From CBDBJQ01 sp965206405 (GTDB taxonomy: Bacteria > Pseudomonadota > Alphaproteobacteria > UBA8366): a stretch of DNA of 64,000 bases. This document shows positions 17,770 through 26,617 of the stretch, piece by piece. The notes beneath the pieces were generated by a model. The model worked only from the letters and a program-made list of their open reading frames with translations, did no database searches and was not told the origin of the DNA. The number at the start of each line of letters is the position of its first letter. The stretch's first letter is position 1. Position numbers and translations under genes: made by a program. Location: assembly GCA_965206405.1 (NCBI GenBank), contig CBDBJQ010000006.1, positions 1,612,001 to 1,676,000 on the forward strand, written 5' to 3'.

Positions 17770-18141
17770 TCGTGAAACCCGGCTGTCTGATGCCTCATCC
17801 TAGCTCCAAAGGTACCACACCTGCCGCCGCAAGACCCACCTCCGCAAGGCGATATCCCGGCGCGGCGGCCTGGCTTGTGGATTTTGTGCCAAAACGCACC
17901 GAAACCAGAGGCCGGACGGCACAGGGTGGTAGAGAGATGGAGACAGTAGAGACCCCAAATAACGCGCATGCCGCAAGCGTCCAGCGGCAATCTCTGGAGC
18001 CTTTGCGGCCGTCCCTGCAGAAATCTCCGCAGTGTCGGTTCGTATTTTCAGGGGGTAGATAAAGAGAACGGCCCCGCAGGGGAGGGTATCGCGGGGCCGT
18101 TCGGAGGCCTGGTCAGACCAGGCTTTCTGTACGGGAAGCGG
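17770..18141. other. Intergenic region between clpS and phasin
   Basis: About 370 bp. The clpS-proximal part should hold the clpSA promoter; the distal part holds the phasin terminator hairpins, listed separately. Short open frames here have no recognisable product. I see no RNA gene. Confidence 0.4.
18067..18123 (-). terminator. Intrinsic terminator of the phasin gene (two hairpins)
   Basis: On the - strand, just after the phasin stop, there is a 7-bp stem (18107-18113 with 18117-18123, loop of 3) and then a perfect 11-bp GC-rich stem (AACGGCCCCGC at 18067-18077 with its complement 18091-18101, 13-base loop). The second is followed on the - strand by the T-rich TTCTCTTTATC, as in Rho-independent terminators. 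The tandem structure fits a strongly expressed gene such as a phasin. Confidence 0.7.
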
Positions 18142-18672
18142 TCAGGAGGAGAACGTGTTCCAGGGCTTCCCGAAGACGGTACCGAAACGGGTCCGGAGGG
18201 GACCAAACGCATCGTTGACTGTCTTCATGTTCATTTCCGAGATACGGGCGCTCTCGGCGAGAAAGCTGTTGAAGCTAGCGCGCGCGTAAGCAGACTGGGC
18301 ATCAGCGACGTCTTTCACCGTCTTAGCCGACATAAAGGTCATTGTCGCCTCGGCACCGGCCTCGGTCACGCCCTGCAGGTAGTCGAGATACGCTCTGCCC
18401 GCGCTTTCAGCGCCCTTGGCGAGAACGTCACTCGCCTGCGTCAAGGCCTCGACATTCTGCTTGTTGAGATCGGCAATATCCTCGTAGCCGCCAAGGACCG
18501 CAGCACTCGACTTGTCGAGCTGCTCCCGGGTCATCTCAATCGCCTGCTCGTAGCCGGCCGTCGAATTTTTGACCGCATCCTCGATGGCCTGTTTGCCAGC
18601 GGCAACGGCCTCGTTCACTTGAGCGCCGGCCATCTTGGCTCCGGCGGAAGTGGCTTTGTTCTTTGTACTCAT
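18142..18672 (-). CDS. Phasin family protein
   Basis: A 176-residue phasin, a coat protein of polyhydroxyalkanoate granules. ATG 18672 is preferred over a GTG at 18804 because it follows a purine-rich GGAACC stretch and starts directly with the family-like basic N-terminus MSTKNKATSAGAKMAG. The body is almost entirely amphipathic helix: ALGGYEDIADLNKQNVEALTQASDVLAKG and LDYLQGVTEAGAEATMTFMSAKTVKDVADAQSAYAR, with the phasin_2 pattern. No PHA synthase or PhaR gene is in the window, but the upstream region carries candidate PhaR-type palindromes. Expression is likely strong, judging from the double-hairpin terminator. Confidence 0.9.
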   Translation of the reverse strand: MSTKNKATSAGAKMAGAQVNEAVAAGKQAIEDAVKNSTAGYEQAIEMTREQLDKSSAAVLGGYEDIADLNKQNVEALTQASDVLAKGAESAGRAYLDYLQGVTEAGAEATMTFMSAKTVKDVADAQSAYARASFNSFLAESARISEMNMKTVNDAFGPLRTRFGTVFGKPWNTFSS

Positions 18673-19102
18673 TGGCCTGGTTCCTTTTGTTTTCTGCAGT
18701 GCCCGCCTAGTGTGCCGGCGGGTCGAGAGGGATATCGCTGCTTCGTTCCCAGAGGGGTTCCCAGAGGAAATGCTGCAGTGCAGTACGTCTATATGGCACC
18801 GCACATAATTACGTCAAGAAAATTCTTTATTTTGTTGCAGCGCAACCAAAACTTTTTGCAACGCATCCAGACCGACCGGCTTTCCGAATCCCATGGATCC
18901 CTCGCCCAGATCCTGGATCAAAGACAAGTCGGCACGGATCGAGCCCGGCAACGCGGCCGGGTTTTGCGTTGCGCACCACAGGATATTGTGGTCTACTGTC
19001 GACAAAGAACTATTTAAGGGGCGGTGCGTTCAATTCCTTCCGGCCCACCGTTCAGCATCGGATACTCCTTATCCAACACCGGATGATTGACGACGAGACG
19101 CC
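18673..19102. other. Intergenic region between phasin and D,D-carboxypeptidase genes
   Basis: About 430 bp between the divergent phasin and carboxypeptidase genes. The phasin-proximal half contains TGC-rich palindromes (listed separately) and an AT-rich patch at 18805-18840. A 63-codon - strand frame (18814-19005, starting MSTVDHNILWC) is open but unrecognised; I do not call it a gene. Confidence 0.4.
18694..18846. promoter_or_regulatory. Candidate PhaR operator palindromes upstream of the phasin
   Basis: Three related TGC-rich elements: CTGCAGTGC at 18694-18702, CTGC-AGT-GCAG at 18773-18783 (a perfect CTGC-N3-GCAG palindrome) and GTTGC-AGC-GCAAC at 18834-18846. PhaR, the PHA-responsive repressor, is known from work in Paracoccus to bind CTGC-N3/4-GCAG-type sequences upstream of phasin genes. 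Spacing of the first two, about 79 bp, would allow repression by multiple binding. PhaR itself is not encoded here, so this is a prediction. Confidence 0.5.
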
Positions 19103-20137
19103 ATGAGCCTGTCCCGCCGGTCAACGACAACTTTTCTCGTTCTGCTGCTCCTCGCTGCAGCGCTCGGGTTGCCGGAAGAGGCTCGTGCCGCACGCTATGC
19201 GTCGATCGTGATCGACGCCAAGAACGGCGATATCCTGCACGCATCCCGGGCCGATAAATACCGCTACCCGGCGTCCCTGACCAAGATGATGACCCTCTAC
19301 ATGCTGTTCGAGGCTCTCGACCAGGGACGATTCACCCCCGACACGCCCCTGCGGGTCTCTCGCAACGCTGCGCGCGCATCACCCTCGAAGCTCGGACTTC
19401 GCAAGGGCCAGACCATCAAGGTCAAGCACGCGATCCTCTCCCTGGTCACGAAATCCGCCAACGACGTGGCCGTGGTCGTAGCCGAGGCGATCGCGGGAAC
19501 CGAACGCAAGTTCGCGCGCAAGATGACTCTCAAGGCACGAAAAATCGGCATGCGCCGGACCGTGTTCCGCAACGCATCCGGCCTCCCCAACAGGAAGCAG
19601 ATCAGCACCGCGCGCGACCTGGCCACGCTCGGCCGCCGGTTGCTGCTGGATTTCCCGAGGTACTACCACCACTTCTCGACCCGAAATTTCCGTTACGGGA
19701 AAAGGGTTTTCCGAAACCACAACCGCATGCTCGGACACTATCGCGGCCTCGACGGCATCAAAACCGGCTACATCCGGGCGTCGGGGTACAATCTCGTCAG
19801 CTCGGCCAAGCGCGGCGACGTTCGCCTGATCGGCGTCGTCATGGGCGGCCGGTCGTCCTACAGCCGCAACCACCACATGGCAAAACTGCTTGACCGGTCC
19901 TTCACCTTAGCCTCTCGGAAATCTTCAGTTCTACCCCTGCCCCGCCCCCGCCCCGCCCGGAAAGCAAAGCTGAACCGGCAAGCGGTGGTGAAAGCGGCAG
20001 CAGTATCGCAATTACCAGTGCCGCGACCGCTGGTCGGCACCCGGCGGGTGGGGGTGAACAACATTCCCCCGGTGCCCGCGCCCTTGCCCACACCAAAACG
20101 GTTATTGAGCCTCGGGATCAGCACCCTGCGCCGATAA
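19103..20137 (+). CDS. D-alanyl-D-alanine carboxypeptidase (peptidase S11, PBP5/6-like)
   Basis: A 344-residue serine-type carboxypeptidase that trims the terminal D-Ala of peptidoglycan stem peptides. A signal peptide (about 1-29, ending ARA) is followed by the penicillin-binding motifs in order: S58-L-T-K61, S-A-N in LVTKSANDVAVV, and K-T-G in GIKTGYIRASGYN. The C-terminal 80 residues are a basic, proline-rich tail (LPLPRPRPARKAK, LPVPRPL, PPVPAPLPTPK) rather than a typical PBP5 membrane-anchoring helix, so membrane or wall attachment may be different. Single gene; downstream ugd converges on it. Confidence 0.92.
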   Translation: MSLSRRSTTTFLVLLLLAAALGLPEEARAARYASIVIDAKNGDILHASRADKYRYPASLTKMMTLYMLFEALDQGRFTPDTPLRVSRNAARASPSKLGLRKGQTIKVKHAILSLVTKSANDVAVVVAEAIAGTERKFARKMTLKARKIGMRRTVFRNASGLPNRKQISTARDLATLGRRLLLDFPRYYHHFSTRNFRYGKRVFRNHNRMLGHYRGLDGIKTGYIRASGYNLVSSAKRGDVRLIGVVMGGRSSYSRNHHMAKLLDRSFTLASRKSSVLPLPRPRPARKAKLNRQAVVKAAAVSQLPVPRPLVGTRRVGVNNIPPVPAPLPTPKRLLSLGISTLRR

Positions 20138-20183
20138 CACTCTGCGGGCGCGCACGTACTTTCTGCAGCGCCGTTTGCGCCGG

Positions 20184-21509
20184 TTAATCGCCGGGAGTCG
20201 TGTCCGGGCGGCCTATGCTGGCATAGCGGAACCCGATCCGGCGCATTTCCTCTGGATCGTAGACATTCCTGAGATCAACCATCACCGACGCCCGCATCGC
20301 CTGCTTAATGCGTTCGAGATCGAGCAGGCGGAAGGCGTTCCATTCCGTGACCAGGACCACCGCGTCGGCGCCTTCCACCGCCTCATAGGCATCGCCGCAC
20401 CAAACCACATCTGAAAACGCCTCGCGCGCCGCCTCCATGCCGGCCGGATCGAACACCCGCACCGCCGCACCCGCCTCTCGAAGGCCCGGCACGATGTCGA
20501 GGCTTGGGCTTTCACGCATGTCATCGGTGTTTGGCTTGAAGGTCAGTCCCAGGATCGCGATGCACTGACCATCGAGGGAACCGCAGAAGGCCTCGATGCG
20601 CCCCACCATCGATTTCTTGCGGCTCTCGTTGACATCGATCACCGTCTCGACGATCCGTACCGGGGAGCCCCGGTCCTCGGCCGTCCGGGCAAGGGCCAGC
20701 GTGTCCTTGGGAAAGCATGACCCGCCATATCCGGGACCCGCATGCAGGAACTTGCCGCCGATACGGCCATCGAGGCCCATCCCCCGGGCCACCAAATGGA
20801 CATCAGCGCCGACCGCCTCGCACAGATCGGCCATTTCGTTGATAAAGGTTACCTTGGTGGCGAGAAATGCATTGGTTGCGTATTTGATCAGTTCCGCGGT
20901 CTCCAGATCGCAGAACAGGATCGGGGTTTCGTGAAGGGACAGCGGACTGTAGATCGTCTGCATGACCTCCTGCGCCCGTTCCGCATCGGCGCCGAAACCG
21001 ATGATGACACGGTCGGGACGCATGAAGTCTTCGATCGCCGAGCCTTCGCGCAGGAATTCCGGATTGGCGACCACATCAAACAACTCCGGCGAGACCGTCT
21101 CCGCGACCAGCTCGGCAAGTTCACGTCCGGTGCCGACGGGCACCGTCGATTTCGTGATGATCACGGTGTAGCGCTCGATCGCCGCCGCAACCTCCCTGAC
21201 CGCAGCGCGGACATGGTCAATATCGGCGTGGCCGTCTCCCCTCCGGCTCGGTGTCCCGACAGAGATAAACACGGCATCCGCGTCCCGCACCGTCTGTTTC
21301 AGGTCGGTCGTGAAAACCAGCCGCCCGACAGCTGCGTTGGCCTCGACCAGCTTGTCGAGGCCCGGTTCATATATCGGTATCTCGCCGCGGCGTAGCGCCG
21401 AGATTTTTCCCTCGTCCTTGTCAACGCAGGTCACCTCGATGCCGAACTCGGAAAAACAGGCACCCGAAACCAGGCCGACATAACCGGCACCGACCATCAC
21501 CACGCGCAT
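20184..21509 (-). CDS. ugd: UDP-glucose 6-dehydrogenase
   Basis: A 441-residue NAD-dependent enzyme converting UDP-glucose to UDP-glucuronate, the activated sugar for capsule, exopolysaccharide or LPS. N-terminal Rossmann motif GAGYVGLVSGACFSEFG (7-23), central EFLREGSAIEDF and the catalytic-cysteine loop GPGYGGSCFPKDTLAL; C-terminal NAD/UDP-binding domain with LGLTFKPNTDDMRESPSLD. It lies 27 bp downstream of galU on the same strand, so UTP + glucose-1-P to UDP-glucose to UDP-glucuronate is encoded as a two-gene unit. Confidence 0.96.
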   Translation of the reverse strand: MRVVMVGAGYVGLVSGACFSEFGIEVTCVDKDEGKISALRRGEIPIYEPGLDKLVEANAAVGRLVFTTDLKQTVRDADAVFISVGTPSRRGDGHADIDHVRAAVREVAAAIERYTVIITKSTVPVGTGRELAELVAETVSPELFDVVANPEFLREGSAIEDFMRPDRVIIGFGADAERAQEVMQTIYSPLSLHETPILFCDLETAELIKYATNAFLATKVTFINEMADLCEAVGADVHLVARGMGLDGRIGGKFLHAGPGYGGSCFPKDTLALARTAEDRGSPVRIVETVIDVNESRKKSMVGRIEAFCGSLDGQCIAILGLTFKPNTDDMRESPSLDIVPGLREAGAAVRVFDPAGMEAAREAFSDVVWCGDAYEAVEGADAVVLVTEWNAFRLLDLERIKQAMRASVMVDLRNVYDPEEMRRIGFRYASIGRPDTTPGD

Positions 21510-21536
21510 CGCTTGCCTCCTCCGCCTTCCGCGATC

Positions 21537-22415
21537 TCAGAGATCTTTGGCATAGCGCGCAATGATCCCGGAGGCCGCATCACGCATGTCTTCGCGCTCC
21601 AGGGCAGTCGCGACCGTCGCCTCAAAGAAGCCAAGCTTGTCACCGCAGTCAAAACGCCGACCCTCGAAACGCACGCCATGGAGGGGTTCCGTTTCAATCA
21701 TCGCGGCGATCGCGTCAGTCAGCTGGATTTCGCCGCCCGCCCCGCGCTCGTGTTTGTCGAGGCAAGCAAAGATTCCGGGCTGGAGGATGTAGCGGCCAAT
21801 CACCGCAAGATTCGACGGCGCATCGGCAGGATTCGGTTTTTCGACGATTCCCCTAGCCCGGACGATCCGTCCATTGTCCTCGGTGACATCGAGGATCCCG
21901 TAGCGATTAGTGTGCTCCGCCGGCACTTCCTGCACGGCAACGACATTGCCGCCGACTTTCGCATGGATCTCGGCCAATTGGGCGAGGCAGGGTGTGTCAG
22001 AGAAGACGAGATCATCAGCAAGGATTATCCCGAAAGGCTCATCGCCGACCATGCGGGCAGCGCACCAGACGGCATGCCCAAGGCCAAGCGGCGCGAACTG
22101 CCGGGTTGAGGATACCCGCCCCCCCTTCGGCAGAACGTCGCGAACAGTCGACAGCGCCTCGGTGTTGCCGCGCTTCTCGAGCAAACCCTCGAGTTCTCCG
22201 GCGCTGTCGAAATAGTCGACGATCGCGGTTTTTCCCGACGCGGTAACAAAGAAAAAGCTCTCGACCCCGGAGGCCGACGCCTCGTCAACCGCATACTGGA
22301 TCAGGGGCCGATCAAGGACTGGCAGCATTTCCTTCGGTAGGGCCTTGGTGGCCGGCAGAAACCGCGTGCCCAAACCGCCGGCCGGAAACACGGCTTTTGT
22401 GATTCGCGCAACCAT
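21537..22415 (-). CDS. galU: UTP-glucose-1-phosphate uridylyltransferase
   Basis: A 292-residue GalU that makes UDP-glucose for glycans and osmoprotectants. The nucleotide-binding signature FPAGGLGTRFLPATKALPKEMLP (residues about 10-32) is intact, with the metal-site region ILADDLVF and the C-terminal GGEIQLTDAIAAMI. Starts at ATG 22415. The first gene of the galU-ugd pair. No glycosyltransferase or polysaccharide export gene is in the window, so the product may feed a pathway encoded elsewhere. Confidence 0.96.
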   Translation of the reverse strand: MVARITKAVFPAGGLGTRFLPATKALPKEMLPVLDRPLIQYAVDEASASGVESFFFVTASGKTAIVDYFDSAGELEGLLEKRGNTEALSTVRDVLPKGGRVSSTRQFAPLGLGHAVWCAARMVGDEPFGIILADDLVFSDTPCLAQLAEIHAKVGGNVVAVQEVPAEHTNRYGILDVTEDNGRIVRARGIVEKPNPADAPSNLAVIGRYILQPGIFACLDKHERGAGGEIQLTDAIAAMIETEPLHGVRFEGRRFDCGDKLGFFEATVATALEREDMRDAASGIIARYAKDL

Positions 22416-22577
22416 GCCGTCTCTTCAATACGGATAAATTCGTGCCGGCGGCAAGGCGCCGCCAACGTCCCGGCAACATCCCACAGAACGCCTGCTCCGA
22501 CAAACGACCGCACTTCAACTCGCGCCGCAACCCACGACGTTACGGGGCGTTGCGAAGCCGGCCCAGGGAATGACCGG

Positions 22578-22645
22578 GGATGACGACACCGGAGGATGAC
22601 ACCGGAGGATGACACCGGAGGATGACACCGGAGAATGACACCCGG
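22578..22645. repeat. 13-bp short tandem repeat, three perfect and two degenerate copies
   Basis: GGATGACACCGGA occurs perfectly at 22594-22606, 22607-22619 and 22620-22632; a copy with a 3-base insertion precedes (22578-22593) and a degenerate copy follows (22633-22645). It lies 18 bp past the stop codon of the membrane DnaJ gene, on the galU promoter side. The reverse strand reads TCATCC-rich, like intergenic repeat words of some alphaproteobacteria. Confidence 0.88.
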
Positions 22646-22662
22646 GATGACCGATGTGCGAA

Positions 22663-23436
22663 TCAGTGCCCCAGAAGGACGTCCTTGGCTTCATTGATCC
22701 GTGCCGCAAGCCAGGCCGAGCCGCCGCTGTCGGGATGATGGCTACGGATCAGGCGGCGATGCGCCGCCTTGATCTCCGCCTCGCCCGCCTCCAGACCGAC
22801 GCCAAGAATCTCCCGAGCTTCGCGGTCGTCCATCCCGCCCGGAGGTGCGGCACCAGCGTGCGAACCTCTGCCCCGGTTCTCCTGCCAGCCCGGATCCTCC
22901 TGTCCCCAGTTCTCCTGCCGGGCGTGTCCCGCCTCGCCCGCAGTGGCGTGCCATGCCGAGCCGTAGGTTCTGTCGAGATAGGCCTGGAGAACCTGGGCTG
23001 AACGCGCATCCTTGCCCAAGGCCTCGCCATAGAGCGCTATCGCTTCGGCCATCTCCAGGTCCGACAGCTTGCGCCCCGAAAACGGCCCCCTTGCAACCGT
23101 CCCGTCCATGCGCCCACTGTCATGATCGAGCTCCATCACGACAAAACGGGTGCGGACTGTCGAGCGTCTCCCTTCGCTTGGACCTCGCCCCGCCGCCCGG
23201 GTCCAGTTGCGCAGGGCGCGCATCCGGAACAGCCAGGGCAGGAGAAACGGTAGCGCCCACAGGAGGGTGAAGCCGCCATAAAACAGGAAAGCCACGCCGA
23301 TCCCGACGGCGATGGCCAACCCCACCCAGCGGAAAAACTTCCAGACTGCCTTCGGGGAGGCACCGGAGATCCATTTCAGTAGAAAAATCGACCCGCCCAG
23401 CGCAATGACACCGAGGATCAGCCAGGCTGGCGACAC
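22663..23436 (-). CDS. Membrane-anchored protein with C-terminal J domain
   Basis: 257 residues with an unusual order: two or three hydrophobic helices at the N-terminus (about 4-20, 35-55, 58-70), a cytosolic region (VVMELDHDSGRMDGTVARGPFSGRKLSDL), a Gly/Gln-rich linker with repeats of ENWGQEDPGWQENRGRG type (about 175-200), and a J domain at the extreme C-terminus carrying the essential HPD (IRSHHPDSGGS). It probably recruits DnaK to the inner membrane. It lies three bases downstream of the VWA gene, consistent with co-expression; VWA and membrane J proteins are paired in other alphaproteobacteria to my knowledge. Confidence 0.88.
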   Translation of the reverse strand: MSPAWLILGVIALGGSIFLLKWISGASPKAVWKFFRWVGLAIAVGIGVAFLFYGGFTLLWALPFLLPWLFRMRALRNWTRAAGRGPSEGRRSTVRTRFVVMELDHDSGRMDGTVARGPFSGRKLSDLEMAEAIALYGEALGKDARSAQVLQAYLDRTYGSAWHATAGEAGHARQENWGQEDPGWQENRGRGSHAGAAPPGGMDDREAREILGVGLEAGEAEIKAAHRRLIRSHHPDSGGSAWLAARINEAKDVLLGH

Positions 23437-23439
23437 CGG

Positions 23440-24153
23440 TCAGCCCTGCCCCTTGTAGCCGATTTGGCGCACCATCTGTAGCGCTCCGCCGCCGGTTTCG
23501 CCGGCATATTCGAGCATCGCCCTGCGCCCGCCGGCGGCATACACCGCAACCGCCGAGAGAAGTTCCCGCAACTGCTGGGCGCTGGCCGCATCGAAGGGGC
23601 ACCAGGCGCCGCCGGTGAGGCGCGCAATCTCCCGGAAAGTTCGTTCGGCCGCCGGATCGCCATCCTCCTGGAACATGAAGGCCGGCACGCCGAGGAGGCC
23701 GATTTCGCCCGCCTTGTGGCACAGGATATCGATGTTCTCCTCCATCGCATCGCCGATAAACACCAACGCATCAACCTTTTCCGATGCCGCCGCCCGCTTG
23801 ACGTGGTCGAGCACCTTGCCGATCTGGGTCTGGCCGCCGCGGCAGTGGACGCCCGCCATCAGGCGGTGCAGCGTGGGCGCATCCGAGGCCCAGCGGCTGG
23901 CCCGGCATTCGCCGAAGCCGCGATAGAAGACGAGCTGCACATCGAGCCCGCCAAGCCGCGCCGTTTCCTCGAACATCTGCGATTGCAGATGGCACGCCCT
24001 GTCCCAAGTCGCTTCCCGACTCGCCGTGGCATCCATCGCAAAAACTAGACGCCCGGATCCGCCCTCGGAACGCGGGGTCGGCACAGGTGTTTCGGCCACC
24101 TTCTGGAGGAACGAATCGACCGCATCCTCGCGTTCAACCGGCGGTTTTGCCAT
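23440..24153 (-). CDS. VWA-domain protein
   Basis: A 237-residue von Willebrand factor A-type protein without a signal peptide. The MIDAS metal-site motif is VFAMDATAS (a D-x-T-x-S variant), and other conserved positions are GGQTQIGKVLDHV and ALVFIGDAMEENIDIL. ATG 24153 is chosen over 24174 because the sequence from MAKPPVEREDAVDSFLQK has the expected start; this is a modest preference. It is immediately upstream of the membrane J protein gene (3 bp gap). Function is likely protein-protein assembly coupled to chaperone action; nothing more specific can be said. Confidence 0.85.
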   Translation of the reverse strand: MAKPPVEREDAVDSFLQKVAETPVPTPRSEGGSGRLVFAMDATASREATWDRACHLQSQMFEETARLGGLDVQLVFYRGFGECRASRWASDAPTLHRLMAGVHCRGGQTQIGKVLDHVKRAAASEKVDALVFIGDAMEENIDILCHKAGEIGLLGVPAFMFQEDGDPAAERTFREIARLTGGAWCPFDAASAQQLRELLSAVAVYAAGGRRAMLEYAGETGGGALQMVRQIGYKGQG

Positions 24154-24276
24154 CTCAGGAAATCGCCCAGGCAATCGCCATGTCAGGAAATCCGGAATCC
24201 GGGCCGGGTCCCGGCCCGAGGCCGGTCAGCTCCGCTGCGGGGGCGACCCGGACTGAGAGTTGCGGAGGGCGCGCCC

Positions 24277-26355
24277 TCAGACAGGGCGAATCCAGATAGC
24301 GGTGTCATGGAATACGGCGCCGCCAGCCGGCAGTCCCGGATCCGAGCTGACAAGCGCATTGATCCCGACTCCCTCTTCAAATGCACTGTTCGGCCAGATG
24401 CTCTCAACCACGACGACACCGCGCTGGATGCCATCGAAAGGCTCGACCTCGATCTTGATCGAGCCCTGCCGGTTGCCGAGACGGATCATGTCGCCGCCCT
24501 GTACGCCCAGCGCCGTGCAGTCATCCGGATGCAGTTTCGCCCGAGGCCCCCTCTCGCGTTCCCGGCTGGTGGGCGTTTCGGTGAAACTCGAGTTCAGGAA
24601 CTGCCGGGCCGGCGCCGTCACCATCCGATAGGGATGCTCGGCGCTCTCCGCGTCGATCACGTCACAGAACCCCGGCATCGGCGGCAGGTCTTTCCATTCG
24701 GGTCCAATCTTGGACCAGTCGGCGCGGAAATGGAATTTCTCGTCGTCATGGGCGAACCCATCGCGGAAATGCATCTTATCCTCGCCCAGCCCGCAGTCGA
24801 TCCAGCGGTCCGCATAAACGGACTCGGCATCCGGCAGGCCGGACGCCTTCAGGGTTTCGTCGATGATCTCCCAGGCGCTCATCCGAAAACCCCGATGATC
24901 GATACCCAGCCGCTCGGCCAACCCGCAGAGCACCTCGTGGTTCGGGCGGCACTCCGCCAACGGTTCGATCACCGGCCGGGCAACGCTGAGATGGGTGTGC
25001 GCGCTGCCGAAGTACATATCGTCATGCTCGAGGAACATCGTTGCCGGTAGAACAATGTCAGCCATTGCCGCAGTTTCGGTCATGAACTGCTCGTGAACGC
25101 ACAAGAACAGATCGTCGCGCCGGAATCCCTCAGCAACCTTGTTCAGATCGGGACAGACCATCATTGGGTTGGTGTTCTGGACAATCATGCCCATCACCGG
25201 CGGCCCGCCCTGAACCGATTCATCCTCGCCGAGCAGGATCGCGCCGAGCCGGCACATATCCAGGTTCCGGGCAGAAGGATCGAGAACATCAAGCCCTTTG
25301 ATGAGGGTGAAATCAACCGGATACATGCCGGAATTGGCATAGAGCGCCCCGCCGCCGCGGTGCTTCCATTTTCCACCAACCACCGGCAGACAGCCGACCG
25401 CGTGCATCGATGCAGCGCCATTGCGCGAGCGGGCAAAGCCGTAGCCGGCGCGAATGAAGGCTCGATCGGTACGACCGTAGAGCGCCGCAAATGACTCGAT
25501 TTCCTCAATCGAAAGTCCAGTGATCCCGGCTGCCCATTCCGGCGTGCTGGCGCGCAGATGCTCCTCCAGATCCTCCGGTGCATCCGTGTGGCTGGCGAGA
25601 AAATCGCGGTCGGCATAGCCGTCACGGAACATCACGTGCATCACGGCTGCGGCGAGCGCACCATCGGTGCCGGGGCGAACCAGGAGCACCCGGTCGGCGG
25701 TTTCCGCGGTCGGCGTGCGGTAGACGTCGATGACGACCAGCTCGGCATCCCGGTCCTTGCGGGCCCGGGAGATATGGCTCATCAAATTGACCTGAGTCGA
25801 GACTGGATTACCGCCCCAGACCACCACCAGATCGGATTCAGCGATTCCGCGAGCGTCGCCGCCCCGCTTCATGCCGTAGCCCGCAATCCAACCCGCATCC
25901 GGCAGGGTGGTGCAAATCGTCGTTTTCATGCGCGAGGTGCCAAAGGCGTGGCGGAAACGGTCGAGACCGTCGCGGCTAACCAGCCCCATGGTACCGGCGA
26001 AGTGGTAGGGCCAGATTGCTTCGCTGCCGTATTCCTTGGCGATACGGCGGAAGTTCCCCGCCACCTCATCGAGCGCATCGTCCCAGGACATCGGCTCAAA
26101 GGCCTCGATGCCCACGCCTTTAGGACCGACGCGGCGCAAAGGCTCGCGCAGCCGGTCGGGGTGATGCACCCGCTCGGCATAACGGGCGACCTTGGCGCAG
26201 ACCACACCCAGGGTGTAGTTGTTGTCACGGGCACCGCGCACACGGCCGATCTGCGTCTCGGAGAGCTTCTCCACCTCCAGCGCGCAGGTGCTCGGGCAAT
26301 CATGCGGGCAGGTCGAGTGGATGATCGGAGGCGCGGTTTGAACGTTCATTCCCAT
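24277..26355 (-). CDS. Molybdopterin-dependent oxidoreductase (formate dehydrogenase/DMSO reductase family)
   Basis: 692 residues. An N-terminal [4Fe-4S] site is formed by C16-x3-C20-x3-C24 and C53 (CPHDCPSTC and GVVCAKV). The bis-MGD-binding domains follow (WGGNPVSTQVNLMSH, ELVVIDVYRTPTAETAD, RPGTDGALAAAV), ending with the C-terminal dinucleotide-binding domain (LHPDDCTALGVQGGDMIRLGN). No Tat signal and no in-frame TGA, so a cytoplasmic, non-selenocysteine enzyme is likely. No electron-transfer subunit or chaperone gene is adjacent. The family contains uncharacterised single-subunit dehydrogenases; the substrate is unknown. Confidence 0.9.
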   Translation of the reverse strand: MGMNVQTAPPIIHSTCPHDCPSTCALEVEKLSETQIGRVRGARDNNYTLGVVCAKVARYAERVHHPDRLREPLRRVGPKGVGIEAFEPMSWDDALDEVAGNFRRIAKEYGSEAIWPYHFAGTMGLVSRDGLDRFRHAFGTSRMKTTICTTLPDAGWIAGYGMKRGGDARGIAESDLVVVWGGNPVSTQVNLMSHISRARKDRDAELVVIDVYRTPTAETADRVLLVRPGTDGALAAAVMHVMFRDGYADRDFLASHTDAPEDLEEHLRASTPEWAAGITGLSIEEIESFAALYGRTDRAFIRAGYGFARSRNGAASMHAVGCLPVVGGKWKHRGGGALYANSGMYPVDFTLIKGLDVLDPSARNLDMCRLGAILLGEDESVQGGPPVMGMIVQNTNPMMVCPDLNKVAEGFRRDDLFLCVHEQFMTETAAMADIVLPATMFLEHDDMYFGSAHTHLSVARPVIEPLAECRPNHEVLCGLAERLGIDHRGFRMSAWEIIDETLKASGLPDAESVYADRWIDCGLGEDKMHFRDGFAHDDEKFHFRADWSKIGPEWKDLPPMPGFCDVIDAESAEHPYRMVTAPARQFLNSSFTETPTSRERERGPRAKLHPDDCTALGVQGGDMIRLGNRQGSIKIEVEPFDGIQRGVVVVESIWPNSAFEEGVGINALVSSDPGLPAGGAVFHDTAIWIRPV

Positions 26356-26617
26356 CTCTCCAGGTCGGTTTGGCCAAGGCTCCGCACCGGCAGAATACCC
26401 AGTGAAACACCCGGCAAGATACTAGGCAACAACCATGCCCGGGGCAACATGACGCGCCGGTCTCGCACCGGCACTGCACTGCGGCCGCGATTGAAGCAAC
26501 GGATAAATGCGCTACCTTGCAACGGCGCATTCCGGGCGCCCCAGAGACACTCGGCACCCTAAAGACAGCCCCAGGGACGCTCTCAGGGGTACCTCCAGGA
26601 CACCAAGGATACCGGCC

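Noticed and set aside
18814..19005. 63-codon - strand frame between the phasin and carboxypeptidase genes
   Set aside because: No ribosome-binding support, no recognised family, and it overlaps the phasin promoter palindromes.
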